The notes beneath the pieces were generated by a model, which made no database searches, had not been told where the DNA came from, and saw only the letters and a program-made list of their open reading frames with translations. Positions 9,079-18,147 of a stretch of 64,000 bases of DNA are shown piece after piece (positions within the stretch are counted from its first letter, which is position 1; the number at the start of each line of letters is the position of its first letter). Origin of the DNA: Arthrobacter sp. N199823 (GTDB lineage: Bacteria > Actinomycetota > Actinomycetes > Actinomycetales > Micrococcaceae). The stretch is from contig NZ_PJIN01000003.1 in assembly GCF_002929705.1 (NCBI RefSeq), forward strand, positions 124,001-188,000, in the 5' to 3' direction. The position numbers were made by a program, and so were the translations under genes.

Positions 9079-9981
9079 ATGGCCAGCAAGGATCTCAACC
9101 GTGGGGGAATGCCGCAGGCACCGGGCTTCGCCAAACAACATGGCCCGGTGAACCCGGCCGTTCAAATGGCAGCAGGTGCTGCTTTTGATCCCAACGGCAA
9201 GCCCACTCCCGCTGTTCACGGCATGCTGTTGAAGGCCGTTGAGGTACAGCGGCCTCTGGTGCTGGCAAATCTGCGTCGCCTGCGCAAACGGCATCCCAAT
9301 GCGTCCGCCTACGAACTCAGCCAGCGATTGGAACGCGACTTCCTCAACGGAGTGAGCGGTGGCGGGGCTGCTATTGGTGCCACCGCCATCATCCCGGGCA
9401 TCGGCACCGTGGCGGCGTTGTCCATTTCTGCCGCGGCAACCGTGGTCTTCCTTGAAGCCACGGCGCTCTACGCGCAATCCATTGCCGAACTTCATGGCGT
9501 GCGGCTGGCGGATCCGGAAAGCGCTCAAGTCACGGTCATGGCCATTATTTTGGGTGAAGAAGGCCAAGCCATGCTGCAGGGTTTGACCGGTCATGCCTTG
9601 GGCACAGGCAAAACGCCCATGCAGGCTTGGGGCAAAACCGTCAGCAAGAGTCTGCCATTGAGCACCGTCAAAACGCTCGTGGGGCCCATGCAGAAAATGT
9701 TCCTCAAGAAGATGGCTGTTAAGGGCAGCGCCTCGGTGGTGGGCAAGGCCCTACCTTTTGGTATTGGCGCGGCCGTGGGCGGCGTGGGCAATTACATGAT
9801 GGGCAAGGCCGTGATCGGCTCAGCCAACCGAGCATTTGGTCCGGCGCCCATGATGATTCCGCAGGAACTGCTGGCCGAACTCGAATCGACAGCTAAACTC
9901 CCGAAGCCGCCCAAGCTGCCCAAGCCCGTCAAGCAGAGCAAGGCGCCCAAGCCGCCGAAGCTGCCCCGGCGCCTGCGCTGA
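9079..9981 (+). CDS. EcsC-like protein with hydrophobic core and Lys/Pro-rich tail
   Basis: 300 residues from the ATG at 9079, which has AGGGG 5-6 nt upstream; a GTG start at 9001 is less likely. A Gly/Ala-rich hydrophobic stretch (GGGAAIGATAIIPGIG to about residue 145) suggests membrane association. The end of the core, GIGAAVGGVGNYMMGK, resembles the C-terminal part of EcsC-family proteins. The last 30 residues are a low-complexity KLPKPPKLPKP tail. Function is unknown and the EcsC link is by eye only. Confidence 0.65.
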   Translation: MASKDLNRGGMPQAPGFAKQHGPVNPAVQMAAGAAFDPNGKPTPAVHGMLLKAVEVQRPLVLANLRRLRKRHPNASAYELSQRLERDFLNGVSGGGAAIGATAIIPGIGTVAALSISAAATVVFLEATALYAQSIAELHGVRLADPESAQVTVMAIILGEEGQAMLQGLTGHALGTGKTPMQAWGKTVSKSLPLSTVKTLVGPMQKMFLKKMAVKGSASVVGKALPFGIGAAVGGVGNYMMGKAVIGSANRAFGPAPMMIPQELLAELESTAKLPKPPKLPKPVKQSKAPKPPKLPRRLR

Positions 9982-10063
9982 GCTGTTCTCGGCCTGTTCG
10001 CGGAATGCGGCGGTCCCAGCAGACCCTAGAAAACCCTGACAGTCAGCCCAGGCAAAGGCAGCG

Positions 10064-11347
10064 TTAGCCGAACACCAGCGTTGCCACGGTGAAGATCGCC
10101 AGGCCGGCCAGTGAGCCAACCACGGTGCCGTTGATGCGGATAAATTGCAGGTCCTTACCCACTTGAAGTTCGATCTTCTCGCTGGTTTCCACAGCGTCCC
10201 AGCGTTCCACTGTGTCTGTGATCAGCGAGGTGATCTCGTGCTTGTAGGTTCCTACGAGGTAGGCGGCGGCGTCGGCGATCCACTTGTTGACCTTGTCCGC
10301 CAGTTCGAGATCGGACACCAGCCGGGAGCCGAAATCATGCACGGCCGAGGTGAACTTCAGGCGCAGCTCTGAGGTGGGATCGTCCACGGCATCCGTCAGC
10401 GCCGTCTTGATGGTCTCCCATGTGCGGCCAGCCAATTCCCGTACTTCGGGGTCACCCAGAACCTGAGCCTTTATGTCTTCGGCTTTGGCGATCATGGCCG
10501 GATCATGTTGGAGCTCCTGCGCCAGATCTTTCAAGTACTTGTCCAGTTGCAGTCGGACTTCGTGGTGTGGATTGTCCTGGACGGCCCTGGCAAACTTGTA
10601 GATTTCCGTGTGGATCTTGTCGCCGACCAACCCGTCGACAAAGACCGGAACCCAGCTGGGGGAGCGGTCGGTCACCAAACCGGAGATGGTGGCATGGTTG
10701 GCCTGGATCCAGGTTGTGGATCGATCAACCAGCAGATCAACTAGAGCATGGTGGTGGCCGTCGGCAAAGATTCGCTCGGCCAGCTTGCCCACGGGCGGGC
10801 CCCACGGAGGATCCATCACATGCTTGCGGACCAATGACTCGATGACATCCTGAATGTCGTCGTCCTTCAAGACCGAAATGGCGCCACGCAGGGCGGCGGC
10901 ACCCTCAGTGGTCACACGATCCGCGCTGCCGGGCTTGGTGAGCCACGCGCCCACCTTCTGCGCAATATGGGTGGTGGCCAGCTTTTGTGACACCACCTCT
11001 TCCGAGAGGAAATTGGTTTCCACAAAGTCCCCTAAGGACGCGCCAATCTCATCCTTGCGGTTCGGGATGATGGCAGTGTGTGGAATCTTCAGGCCCATGG
11101 GGTACTTGAACAGAGCCGTGACAGCGAACCAGTCGGCCAGTGCGCCCACCATGCCGCCCTCAGCCGCCGCACGGACATACGCCAGCCAAGGAAATCGGGG
11201 CTGCAAGGCGAAGGCAAAACAGAACACCACTGCCATGAAAATCAGCAGCGCCAGCGCAATGTTTTTCATGCGTTTGAGCGCCGCGGCCTTCAAAACATCC
11301 GGATGCTGAGGTGGAACTGACTGCTCGAGCCTTAGTGTTTGCGCCAT
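10064..11347 (-). CDS. DUF445 family membrane protein
   Basis: 427 residues. A short N-terminal hydrophobic segment (IALALLIFMAVVFCFAFAL) precedes the family hallmark EGGMVGALADWFAVTALF and the following HTAIIPNRKDEIG. A long helical middle follows, and a C-terminal membrane segment (VVGSLAGLAIFTVATLVFG). DUF445 (YjiN/YheB-like) proteins are found widely but lack a settled function. I chose the ATG at 11347 because the alternative at 11371 would overlap the divergent glycerophosphodiesterase start. Confidence 0.9.
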   Translation of the reverse strand: MAQTLRLEQSVPPQHPDVLKAAALKRMKNIALALLIFMAVVFCFAFALQPRFPWLAYVRAAAEGGMVGALADWFAVTALFKYPMGLKIPHTAIIPNRKDEIGASLGDFVETNFLSEEVVSQKLATTHIAQKVGAWLTKPGSADRVTTEGAAALRGAISVLKDDDIQDVIESLVRKHVMDPPWGPPVGKLAERIFADGHHHALVDLLVDRSTTWIQANHATISGLVTDRSPSWVPVFVDGLVGDKIHTEIYKFARAVQDNPHHEVRLQLDKYLKDLAQELQHDPAMIAKAEDIKAQVLGDPEVRELAGRTWETIKTALTDAVDDPTSELRLKFTSAVHDFGSRLVSDLELADKVNKWIADAAAYLVGTYKHEITSLITDTVERWDAVETSEKIELQVGKDLQFIRINGTVVGSLAGLAIFTVATLVFG

Positions 11348-11369
11348 GGAGTAAGCGTAGCGTGGAGCC

Positions 11370-12254
11370 ATGACAGTTCAGATCTATGCCCACCGCGGTT
11401 CCAGCGCCGCGTTTGCCGAGCACACTCGAGCCGCCTATTTGAAGGCGCTAGCCGACGGAGCCGACGGCGTCGAATGCGATCTCCACTTGACCGCCGACGG
11501 CGAGCTTATCCTGTTGCACGACGCTGACGTTGCCCGGACTTCAAACGGGACCGGGCTCGTGTCAGAGCTGACGCTGGACCAGTTGCGCGCCCTGGACTTC
11601 AGCAGTTGGCACGGCGCCGTCATTCCGCCCGAATACGGCACCATTGCCAACCAGCTCCTCACCTTGGAGCAATTGCTAGAAATACTGTCCACTGCCGGGC
11701 GCTCTCTTGGCCTAGCCATTGAGTTTAAGTACGGGGCCACGTTTAAGCCGCAGCTGGTGGACGCCACCCTCGAAGCCCTGCGCGCTCACGGCTGGGAGCC
11801 TGAGAACTCCTCCGCCGGGAACCTGCACATCTCCTTCATGAGCTTCCATCCTGATGCCGTGAAGCACCTAGCCGAGCAGATCCCCGCCGAGCACCTGTGC
11901 CAGCTGCTAGAACACGTTCAGGCGAACGATGTCCGCGAAGAACTGGACGTCGGCCCCATCGCCGGGCACACCGTGTCGTTCTTGATGCGCCGGGCCATGA
12001 AAGAGGGAGAGGCGTTGATTGACGACGGCGTTGCGCACCTTGCTGGGCCCGGCGTCGAGTATCTGCGGGCGCACCCGGGCATCGGTGCGCGCTGGGTAGC
12101 CGCCGGTCGGGTGCTGCGCGTGTGGACGGTGGACACCGAAGCGGACTTGGCACTGTGCCTGGCGGCCGGTGTTGCGCAAGTGACAAGTAATAGGCCACGG
12201 GAAATTCGTGAGCTGGTGGGCGCGCTATCTCCTGCGGATCTTGACGCGATGTGA
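11370..12254 (+). CDS. Glycerophosphodiester phosphodiesterase
   Basis: 294 residues of the GDPD TIM-barrel family, which hydrolyses glycerophosphodiesters to glycerol-3-phosphate and an alcohol. The N-terminal IYAHRGSS holds the first catalytic His. GVECDLHLTADGELILLHD gives the metal-binding Glu/Asp pair and the second His. A later AIEFKYG supplies the third acidic ligand. There is no signal peptide, so it acts in the cytoplasm. It is divergent from the DUF445 gene and ends 12 bp before the GH15 gene, so the two plus-strand genes may be cotranscribed. Confidence 0.93.
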   Translation: MTVQIYAHRGSSAAFAEHTRAAYLKALADGADGVECDLHLTADGELILLHDADVARTSNGTGLVSELTLDQLRALDFSSWHGAVIPPEYGTIANQLLTLEQLLEILSTAGRSLGLAIEFKYGATFKPQLVDATLEALRAHGWEPENSSAGNLHISFMSFHPDAVKHLAEQIPAEHLCQLLEHVQANDVREELDVGPIAGHTVSFLMRRAMKEGEALIDDGVAHLAGPGVEYLRAHPGIGARWVAAGRVLRVWTVDTEADLALCLAAGVAQVTSNRPREIRELVGALSPADLDAM

Positions 12255-12266
12255 TTGCATGGAATC

Positions 12267-14111
12267 ATGGCATCGCGAATTGAAGACTATGCACTTTTGT
12301 CCGATCTGCACACCGGGGCCCTGATAGGCCGCGACGGAAGTATTGACTGGTTGTGCTTTCCACGCTTTGACTCACCGGCGGTTTTTGCCGCCCTGCTCGG
12401 CACCAGCGACCACGGCCGCTGGCTCATGGCGCCTGCGCACCCTGACGCAACCGTCACGCAGCGCAGCTACCGTGGGCGGACCTTCGTGTTGGAGACGCTG
12501 TGGGAAACCCCCGACGGCACCGCGCGCATCACGGATTTCATGCCGGTGGGTGACCGCCGTGCGTCCATTGTCCGCCGCATCGACGGACTCAGTGGCAGCG
12601 TTGAATTCACGCAGCGGATTACCGTCCGCCCCGGCTATGGCAAGGTCCTGCCATGGGTGCGGCGCGTCGATGAGGGTGATGAAAACGAAGCAATCGTGGC
12701 AATCGCTGGACCAGACGCAATGGTGCTGCGCGGGGATAAGCTACCTCACGCCGTCGAGCGTGAACACGCAGGCAGTTTTGTTCTCGAGGCCGGACAGCGC
12801 GTGGAGCAGGAACTGATTTGGTTCCCGTCGCACCGTCCCGTCCCAACGCCCATCAACATTGAAAAAGCACTTGAAGAGACCAGTAACTACTGGAACAAGT
12901 GGGCGGCCCGCTATAACCAAGACGGCAAGTACTCGAGCATTGTTGAACGCTCACTGTTGGTGCTGCGTGCGCTGACCCACGAGGACACCGGCGGCATCGT
13001 CGCGGCCCCCACCACCTCGTTGCCCGAGGATTTCGGCGGCGCCCGGAATTGGGACTACAGGTTCTGCTGGCTGCGGGATGCGGCCCTGACACTGGAGGCC
13101 ATGCTGACCCACGGCTACGCCGACGAAGCGCTGAAATGGCGCGACTGGCTGCTGCGCGCCGTGGCGGGGGACCCTGAGGATCTGCAAATCATGTACGGGC
13201 TTTCCGGCGAACGGGATCTCAGCGAAGGGGAGCTGGGGCACCTGCCCGGCTACGAAGGCGCGCTGCCGGTGCGGATCGGCAACGGCGCTGTGGGCCAGTA
13301 CCAGGCCGACGTTGTGGGCGAGGTGCTCGTGGCACTGGAGAAGCTGCGTCTGGGCGGCGGGCACGAGGACCACTTCTCCTGGCCACTGCAGCAGGCAATG
13401 CTGGGTTTCGTGGAAAAACACTTGAACGCCAAGGATCACGGCATCTGGGAGATGCGCGGGGACCTGCTCCACTTCACCCATTCACGCGTCATGATGTGGG
13501 CCGCCTTCGATTGTGGCGTCCGGGCCGTGCGCGATCACGGCTTGTCCGGGCCAGTGGAACGCTGGGAGGAACTTCGCGACGGGCTGCACGCCGAAATCAT
13601 GGAATACGGCTTCAACAAGGATCTGAACTCCTTCACCCAGACCTACGGCGGGACCGCCACGGATGCGTCGCTGCTGGTCATCCCGCAGGTTGGGTTCGTG
13701 CCGTACACCTCCCCCGAGATGCTGGGCACTGTGGACGCCATGGAGCGGGAACTTGTGGACCGCCACGGGCTGATCCTGCGCTACCGCACGGAGACCGGCC
13801 TGGACGGGCTGGAGCCCGGCGAGCACCCGTTCCTGGCCTGCTCGTTCTGGCTGGTTGAGCAGTACGCGCACACAGGCCGGCGCAAGGATGCCGTGGCGCT
13901 CATGGACAAGCTGGTGGGCTTGGCCAATGACGTTGGCCTACTCAGCGAGGAATACGACATGGAGCAGGGCCGCATGGCTGGCAACTTCCCTCAGGCCTTC
14001 TCGCACTTGGCCCTGGTCCGTGCGGCCGATGCCCTCCACGGTACCGAGCAGCTGAGCCTGTCCGATGAACCGATTGACACCCACACGATGCCCATCATTG
14101 TTCCTTCCTGA
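12267..14111 (+). CDS. Glycoside hydrolase family 15 (glucoamylase/trehalase-like)
   Basis: 614 residues from the ATG at 12267. The N-terminal domain starts IEDYALLSDLHTGALIGRDG and SIDWLCFPRFDSPAVFAALL, the usual opening of actinobacterial GH15 proteins. The (alpha/alpha)6 barrel shows NWDYRFCWLRDAALTLEAM near residue 255 and a second acidic region around EYDMEQGRMAGNFPQAFSHL near the C-terminus. Mycobacterial relatives hydrolyse trehalose; others hydrolyse alpha-glucans. No signal peptide, so an intracellular storage-sugar role is likelier than starch attack. Confidence 0.93.
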   Translation: MASRIEDYALLSDLHTGALIGRDGSIDWLCFPRFDSPAVFAALLGTSDHGRWLMAPAHPDATVTQRSYRGRTFVLETLWETPDGTARITDFMPVGDRRASIVRRIDGLSGSVEFTQRITVRPGYGKVLPWVRRVDEGDENEAIVAIAGPDAMVLRGDKLPHAVEREHAGSFVLEAGQRVEQELIWFPSHRPVPTPINIEKALEETSNYWNKWAARYNQDGKYSSIVERSLLVLRALTHEDTGGIVAAPTTSLPEDFGGARNWDYRFCWLRDAALTLEAMLTHGYADEALKWRDWLLRAVAGDPEDLQIMYGLSGERDLSEGELGHLPGYEGALPVRIGNGAVGQYQADVVGEVLVALEKLRLGGGHEDHFSWPLQQAMLGFVEKHLNAKDHGIWEMRGDLLHFTHSRVMMWAAFDCGVRAVRDHGLSGPVERWEELRDGLHAEIMEYGFNKDLNSFTQTYGGTATDASLLVIPQVGFVPYTSPEMLGTVDAMERELVDRHGLILRYRTETGLDGLEPGEHPFLACSFWLVEQYAHTGRRKDAVALMDKLVGLANDVGLLSEEYDMEQGRMAGNFPQAFSHLALVRAADALHGTEQLSLSDEPIDTHTMPIIVPS

Positions 14112-14198
14112 GGCGGTTTTCCGACACGGATTCCTGGGGTGGTTCTTGCCATGCGGACCGACGTGAGCCCGCGGCGTGTGGCGTGAAACTATAGGGCC

Positions 14199-14978
14199 AT
14201 GAAGCTTAGTGAGTCACCGGCAGCCAAAATTGGCCTCTCAATCTCGATTGCCACGGGACTGTACGGGATCTCCTTCGGGGCGCTTTCGGTGGCCTCCGGG
14301 CTGACACTCTGGCAGACCATGGCGCTGAGCCTGCTGCTTTTTAGCGGCGGTTCACAGTTTGCCTTCATCGGTGTGGTGGCTGGCGGCGGATCGGCGGTGG
14401 CTGCCATGAGCGCCTCGGCGCTGTTGGGTATCCGCAACGGCGTTTACGGCATGCAGATCAATGCACTCTTACGGCCCACCGGCTGGCGTCGTTTTGCCGC
14501 CGCGCACGTCACCATTGATGAATCCACGGCGACGGCCACGGGGCAGAGCGATCCGGGCGAACAAAAGCGCGGATTCTGGGTGGCCGGGCTGGGCATTTTT
14601 ATTCTGTGGAACATCATGACCTGTGTGGGCGCCCTGGTTGGTGCCGCGTTGGGAGATCCCAAACAATGGGGGCTCGACGGCGCCGCAGTGGCTGCGTTCC
14701 TTGGCCTACTGTGGCCTCGCATCAAGTCGTTCCAGCCGGCCGCCATAGCCATTGTGTGTGCATTGGTAACCCTGTTGGCGGTTCCCCTGGTGCCTGCCGG
14801 AGTGCCCATTCTGGTGGCGGCCGTCGTGGCCGGACTCATTGGGTGGTTCCGCCCCACGCCCGATGCGGGCCACGACGGTGACGGACTGGAACCTGAGCTT
14901 GACCCCTATAAGCACGACGTCGGCGACATGCCCGTGCGCGAATCTGGCCCGCGTGGGCACAAAGGGAAGGAACTATGA
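14199..14978 (+). CDS. azlC: AzlC-family branched-chain amino acid exporter, large subunit
   Basis: 259 residues with about seven membrane segments. GLYGISFGALSVASGLTLWQ and FSGGSQFAFIGVVAGGGS are characteristic of AzlC/YgaZ proteins, which export branched-chain amino acids with a small AzlD partner. A hydrophilic C-terminal tail follows the last helix. The stop overlaps the start of azlD by 4 nt, the standard arrangement. Confidence 0.93.
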   Translation: MKLSESPAAKIGLSISIATGLYGISFGALSVASGLTLWQTMALSLLLFSGGSQFAFIGVVAGGGSAVAAMSASALLGIRNGVYGMQINALLRPTGWRRFAAAHVTIDESTATATGQSDPGEQKRGFWVAGLGIFILWNIMTCVGALVGAALGDPKQWGLDGAAVAAFLGLLWPRIKSFQPAAIAIVCALVTLLAVPLVPAGVPILVAAVVAGLIGWFRPTPDAGHDGDGLEPELDPYKHDVGDMPVRESGPRGHKGKEL

Positions 14979-15286
14979 GCCTGTGGTTTTGGCTGCTGCT
15001 TGCCGCCGCTCTGGCTTACGCCACCAAACTGCTGGGCTACCTGGTCCCGGCGAAAGTGCTGGACAATCCCAGAATGTCGCACGTGGCCGGGACGCTGACC
15101 ATTGGACTGCTCGCCTCGCTCACAGTAGTGAATGCGGCTGCCAGCGGCACATCTGTGGTTCTGGACGCCCGGGTAGGGGCGTTGCTTGCGGCGGCAGTGG
15201 CACTCTGGCTCAAGGCCCCATTTTTGGTGGTGGTCCTGGCCGGTGCCGCTGCCGCTGCGGGGCTTCGACTACTGGGTTGGCCCTGA
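14975..15286 (+). CDS. azlD: AzlD-family small subunit of amino acid exporter
   Basis: 103 residues, three to four hydrophobic helices, with the AzlD hallmark ALAYATKLLGYLVPAKVLD near the N-terminus. It forms the exporter with the upstream AzlC, whose stop codon it overlaps by 4 nt (ATGA). Its last 18 nt overlap the 3' end of the opposite-strand Tyr/Gln-rich membrane protein gene, a tight convergent pair with no terminator between. Confidence 0.9.
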   Translation: MSLWFWLLLAAALAYATKLLGYLVPAKVLDNPRMSHVAGTLTIGLLASLTVVNAAASGTSVVLDARVGALLAAAVALWLKAPFLVVVLAGAAAAAGLRLLGWP

Positions 15287-16027
15287 ACCGTACGGGTTCT
15301 GGTTGGGATCCTGCGGCTGACCGTAAGGCTGTGACGGGGCCTGGCCGTACTGCTGGTTGGGATCCTGTGGCTGACCGTACTGCGGCTGAGCTTGTGCCTG
15401 GCCGTACTGCTGGTTGGACGCCTGTGCCTGGCCGTACTGCTGTGGGTACGCAGCGTTAGGGTCCTGCTGGCCGTACTGCTGCGTCTGTGGCTGACCGTAC
15501 TGCTGAGCCGGGGCCTGAGCGTACTGCTGCTGTGCGTAGTACTGGGCGTACTGCTTCTGCTCCGGCGTCAGGTAGGAGGGACCGCGGTACTGCGCGTCTC
15601 CGTAGGAGAGGATGGCGGCGAAAACTACTGGCAGGAAGATCAATCCAACGGTGAAGCCGGTTTCCTTACCGAATGACTTGGACATGTCGTTCATGATGAC
15701 AATCATCATGTAGATGTTGAAGTAAGGGATGAAAAGGAACCAAAAGTGCGACTCCGGGCGGCCCACCATCTTCACCATCATCCAAGAGTTGTAGAACGGC
15801 ACAAAGGCCTTCCACTTCGGATGCCCGGCCTTGCTGAATGCTCCGGCCCAGGCGAATCCATTGATCAGCCAGGCGACTGCAAAAATGAGCAGGTAAATAC
15901 CCATGATGAGCACGACCAGGCCCGCGGCATCGGCGGAGCTTATGGTGCTCTCGTAGTTGTAGTCATAGTCGGAGCTGTAGGGGTCCGGGGCAGGGGCCAG
16001 CGGAAGCGCAAGAAGGGAGGAAAGCAT
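15269..16027 (-). CDS. DUF5684-like membrane protein with QYGQ-rich tail
   Basis: 252 residues from the ATG at 16027; a TTG at 16063 is possible. An acidic Tyr-rich N-terminal end is followed by four hydrophobic segments. The core contains AGHPKWKAFVPFYNSWMM and FWFLFIPYFNIYMMIVIM, which I associate with the DUF5684 type. After residue about 165 comes a long low-complexity tail of repeated QQYGQ/QPQ units, probably disordered. Function unknown. The gene ends inside the last codons of azlD on the other strand. Confidence 0.8.
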   Translation of the reverse strand: MLSSLLALPLAPAPDPYSSDYDYNYESTISSADAAGLVVLIMGIYLLIFAVAWLINGFAWAGAFSKAGHPKWKAFVPFYNSWMMVKMVGRPESHFWFLFIPYFNIYMMIVIMNDMSKSFGKETGFTVGLIFLPVVFAAILSYGDAQYRGPSYLTPEQKQYAQYYAQQQYAQAPAQQYGQPQTQQYGQQDPNAAYPQQYGQAQASNQQYGQAQAQPQYGQPQDPNQQYGQAPSQPYGQPQDPNQNPYGSGPTQ

Positions 16028-16136
16028 GACTGCCACTTTATCGGTCAGCGCAGAATGCGCCAATGGGGTGAACTACCCATAATGGAAGCTAAGTAACGGG
16101 GACAAGCCCGGAAACCTTCAAAAACAGGAGACTCTC

Positions 16137-16469
16137 ATGATTGTGGCCTTTTCAGTAGCACCCAGCGGCACACCCACCGACGTTCCGGCAGGAACGGGCG
16201 ACGACGCTTCCGTTCACACAGCCGTCGCGGCAGCGGTCAAGGTGGTCCGCGAGTCCGGCCTGCCCAACCGCACCAGTTCCATGTTCACCGAGATTGAGGG
16301 TGAGTGGGACGAGGTCATGGACGTCGTCAAGCGGGCCACCGAGGCAGTAGGTCGCTATGGAACCCGAGTTTCCTTGGTACTCAAGGCCGACATTCGACCC
16401 GGTCATACTGGTGAACTCACCGGCAAGGTAGACCGGCTGGAAGGTGCGCTGGGTGCCTTCGGCGAGTGA
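16137..16469 (+). CDS. MTH1187/YkoF-type thiamine-binding protein
   Basis: 110 residues with the small ferredoxin-like fold of the DUF77/MTH1187 family. The start MIVAFSVAPSG, the central AAVKVVRESGLPNRTSSMFTEIEG and EWDEVMDVVKRATEAV match that family well. Members bind thiamine or related pyrimidines in the cytoplasm. A ribosome site (ACAGGAGAC) lies upstream. No thiamine genes are adjacent and I see no TPP riboswitch ahead of it. Confidence 0.85.
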   Translation: MIVAFSVAPSGTPTDVPAGTGDDASVHTAVAAAVKVVRESGLPNRTSSMFTEIEGEWDEVMDVVKRATEAVGRYGTRVSLVLKADIRPGHTGELTGKVDRLEGALGAFGE

Positions 16470-16562
16470 CCGGCGTCGGACGTTAACAGAACGAGACAGT
16501 GGGGGCCGAAATTCGGCACGACGGTCTAATTCCGCCCGCACACGGGTGGAGTAGGCTGCGCT

Positions 16563-17063
16563 ATGACCATTTTTCTGCGCGAGGCCACCGTGGCGGATGC
16601 CGAAGCCGTCATGCGCCTGCACATGCGCTGCCACGAAGAAGCGTATGGCCAGCATCTGCCATCGGAATTTTTTGACCTGCGGCGGCAAACGCTACCGGGC
16701 CGGATTGAAAACCTCGAAAAGGCCATCGTCGCCGGCCATATACCTACAGTGGCATGCGATCAACAGGGGCTGGTTGGGGTGGCAGCTGCTGGGCATAGCG
16801 AGGATCCTCGGGCACCCAAGCCCCTAGAATTGCGGATGATTTACACCCTTGAGCGGGTCTATGGACGCGGCGTCGGGCAGCTGTTGCTTGACGCTGTCAT
16901 CGGCTCGAAGGCTGCCTTCCTCTGGGTGTTGGCGGACAACCCGCGCGCTCATGCGTTTTATGTCAAAAACGGTTTTGCACTGGACGGTGCCACCGATTTC
17001 ATGGACGAGGCCTGGCATCGGCTCCCTATAGTCCGCATGGTCCGGGAGGCTGCGGACGAGTGA
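16563..17063 (+). CDS. GNAT-family N-acetyltransferase
   Basis: 166 residues. IFLREATVADAEAVMRLH is a typical GNAT opening strand-helix. ELRMIYTLERVYGRGVGQLL is the acetyl-CoA-binding motif A (RGVGQLL in place of the R/Q-x-x-G-x-G/A consensus), and LWVLADNPRAHAFYVKNGF is motif B. It transfers an acetyl group to an unidentified amine. It stands 90 bp downstream of the thiamine-binding gene and the substrate cannot be inferred. Confidence 0.92.
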   Translation: MTIFLREATVADAEAVMRLHMRCHEEAYGQHLPSEFFDLRRQTLPGRIENLEKAIVAGHIPTVACDQQGLVGVAAAGHSEDPRAPKPLELRMIYTLERVYGRGVGQLLLDAVIGSKAAFLWVLADNPRAHAFYVKNGFALDGATDFMDEAWHRLPIVRMVREAADE

Positions 17064-17157
17064 GCGCAGTGAGTTTGGGTGCGCATGACTGCGACTACGC
17101 TGGCAAGGTGACTATCTTGCCCCGCATCGTGCCCCGTCCGCCCGCCGAGAGGCCCTG

Positions 17158-18027
17158 ATGGGCCGCAAGCGAGTACCCAAAAATGGTGCTGAAGAACCCG
17201 AGCTGCCAGTCAAGGGGGCGCCGAAAGGCCCCGTGGCCGGAAAGTTTCAGACGGACACCGGCACGGCGGAGCTGATCCCCGACGGCGACAATCCCCATGG
17301 CTGGTTGCTCATGCTCAACGGCGTCCAGAGCTCCCACGTCGACCTGGCCGACCCCTTGCGTCTGGACTTTGAATACATGCGCTGGATTATGGCGCTGGTG
17401 CAAGACCGGTGGGCTAGCAGTGAGAAGCTGCGCACGCTGAGCCTTGGCGGTGCCGCTTGTTCCATGCCACGCTACCTTGTCGCCGGCTACCCCAACTCCC
17501 GCAATGTGGTGGTGGAAATTGACGGGGCATTGGCCAATTACGTTCGCGACTGGTTCGATCTGCCCCGGGCGCCGTTGCTGAAAATTCGCGTAGGCGAGGC
17601 CCGTGAAGTGACCGAATCACTGACCGAAGCCAGCCGTGAGCTGATCATCCGCGATGTCTTTGCCGGTTCCAAAACTCCCTATGCGCTGACCACGGCAGAG
17701 TTCACAGAGGCAGCCCGCAAGGTTCTTATTCCCGGCGGCGTATATGTTGTGAATTGCGGTGACGCGCCATCGTTGACTACTGCGCGGCGGGAAGCGGCCA
17801 CCATTGCCGCCGCGTTCGAGCACACCGTTATCATTGCCGATCCGGCCATGTTGAAAGGGCGCAGGTCAGGCAACATCATCATTGCCGGCAGCGATGCCCC
17901 CCTAGGAGATGGTGCCGGTCTGCCGCGCACTCTGCTTGGCGGAGCCATGCCCGCCCATCTCTGGGACGATTCCAAGGTCCGCCAGTTCGGCCGCAGCTCC
18001 GTGGTGCTCAGCGACGATATCCTGTAG
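17158..18027 (+). CDS. Spermidine synthase-like protein
   Basis: 289 residues with a basic N-terminal tail, a beta domain containing LMLNGVQSSHVDLADPLRLD, and a Rossmann methyltransferase-fold core. LRTLSLGGAACSMPRYL corresponds to the nucleotide-binding loop and NVVVEIDGAL to the acidic residue after strand 2. RELIIRDVFAG sits where synthases have the D-x-F active-site segment. This family is common in actinobacteria and is often annotated as fused MFS/spermidine synthase, though no membrane part is present here. True polyamine activity is unproven. Confidence 0.82.
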   Translation: MGRKRVPKNGAEEPELPVKGAPKGPVAGKFQTDTGTAELIPDGDNPHGWLLMLNGVQSSHVDLADPLRLDFEYMRWIMALVQDRWASSEKLRTLSLGGAACSMPRYLVAGYPNSRNVVVEIDGALANYVRDWFDLPRAPLLKIRVGEAREVTESLTEASRELIIRDVFAGSKTPYALTTAEFTEAARKVLIPGGVYVVNCGDAPSLTTARREAATIAAAFEHTVIIADPAMLKGRRSGNIIIAGSDAPLGDGAGLPRTLLGGAMPAHLWDDSKVRQFGRSSVVLSDDIL

Positions 18028-18061
18028 GTCGAATTCTGACTCTGGACCTGGCTGGCGAGTC

Positions 18062-18132
18062 GCCGAGTGTCCAGATAATGCACGGTTTGACCGCTGAAAC
18101 GGTGTGAAGCGTACGTTATCTGGACACTCAGC
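18062..18132. repeat. Imperfect 22-bp inverted repeat between convergent genes
   Basis: Arms 18062-18083 and 18111-18132 match at 19 of 22 positions with one further G-T pair. The shared core is GAGTGTCCAGATAA. A smaller ACCG-CGGT stem sits in the 27-nt loop. It lies between the spermidine-synthase-like gene and the permease gene, both reading into it. It could serve as a two-way terminator, but the arms have no T-tract. Confidence 0.75.
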
Positions 18133-18147
18133 GGGGGTGGGGGCCGA

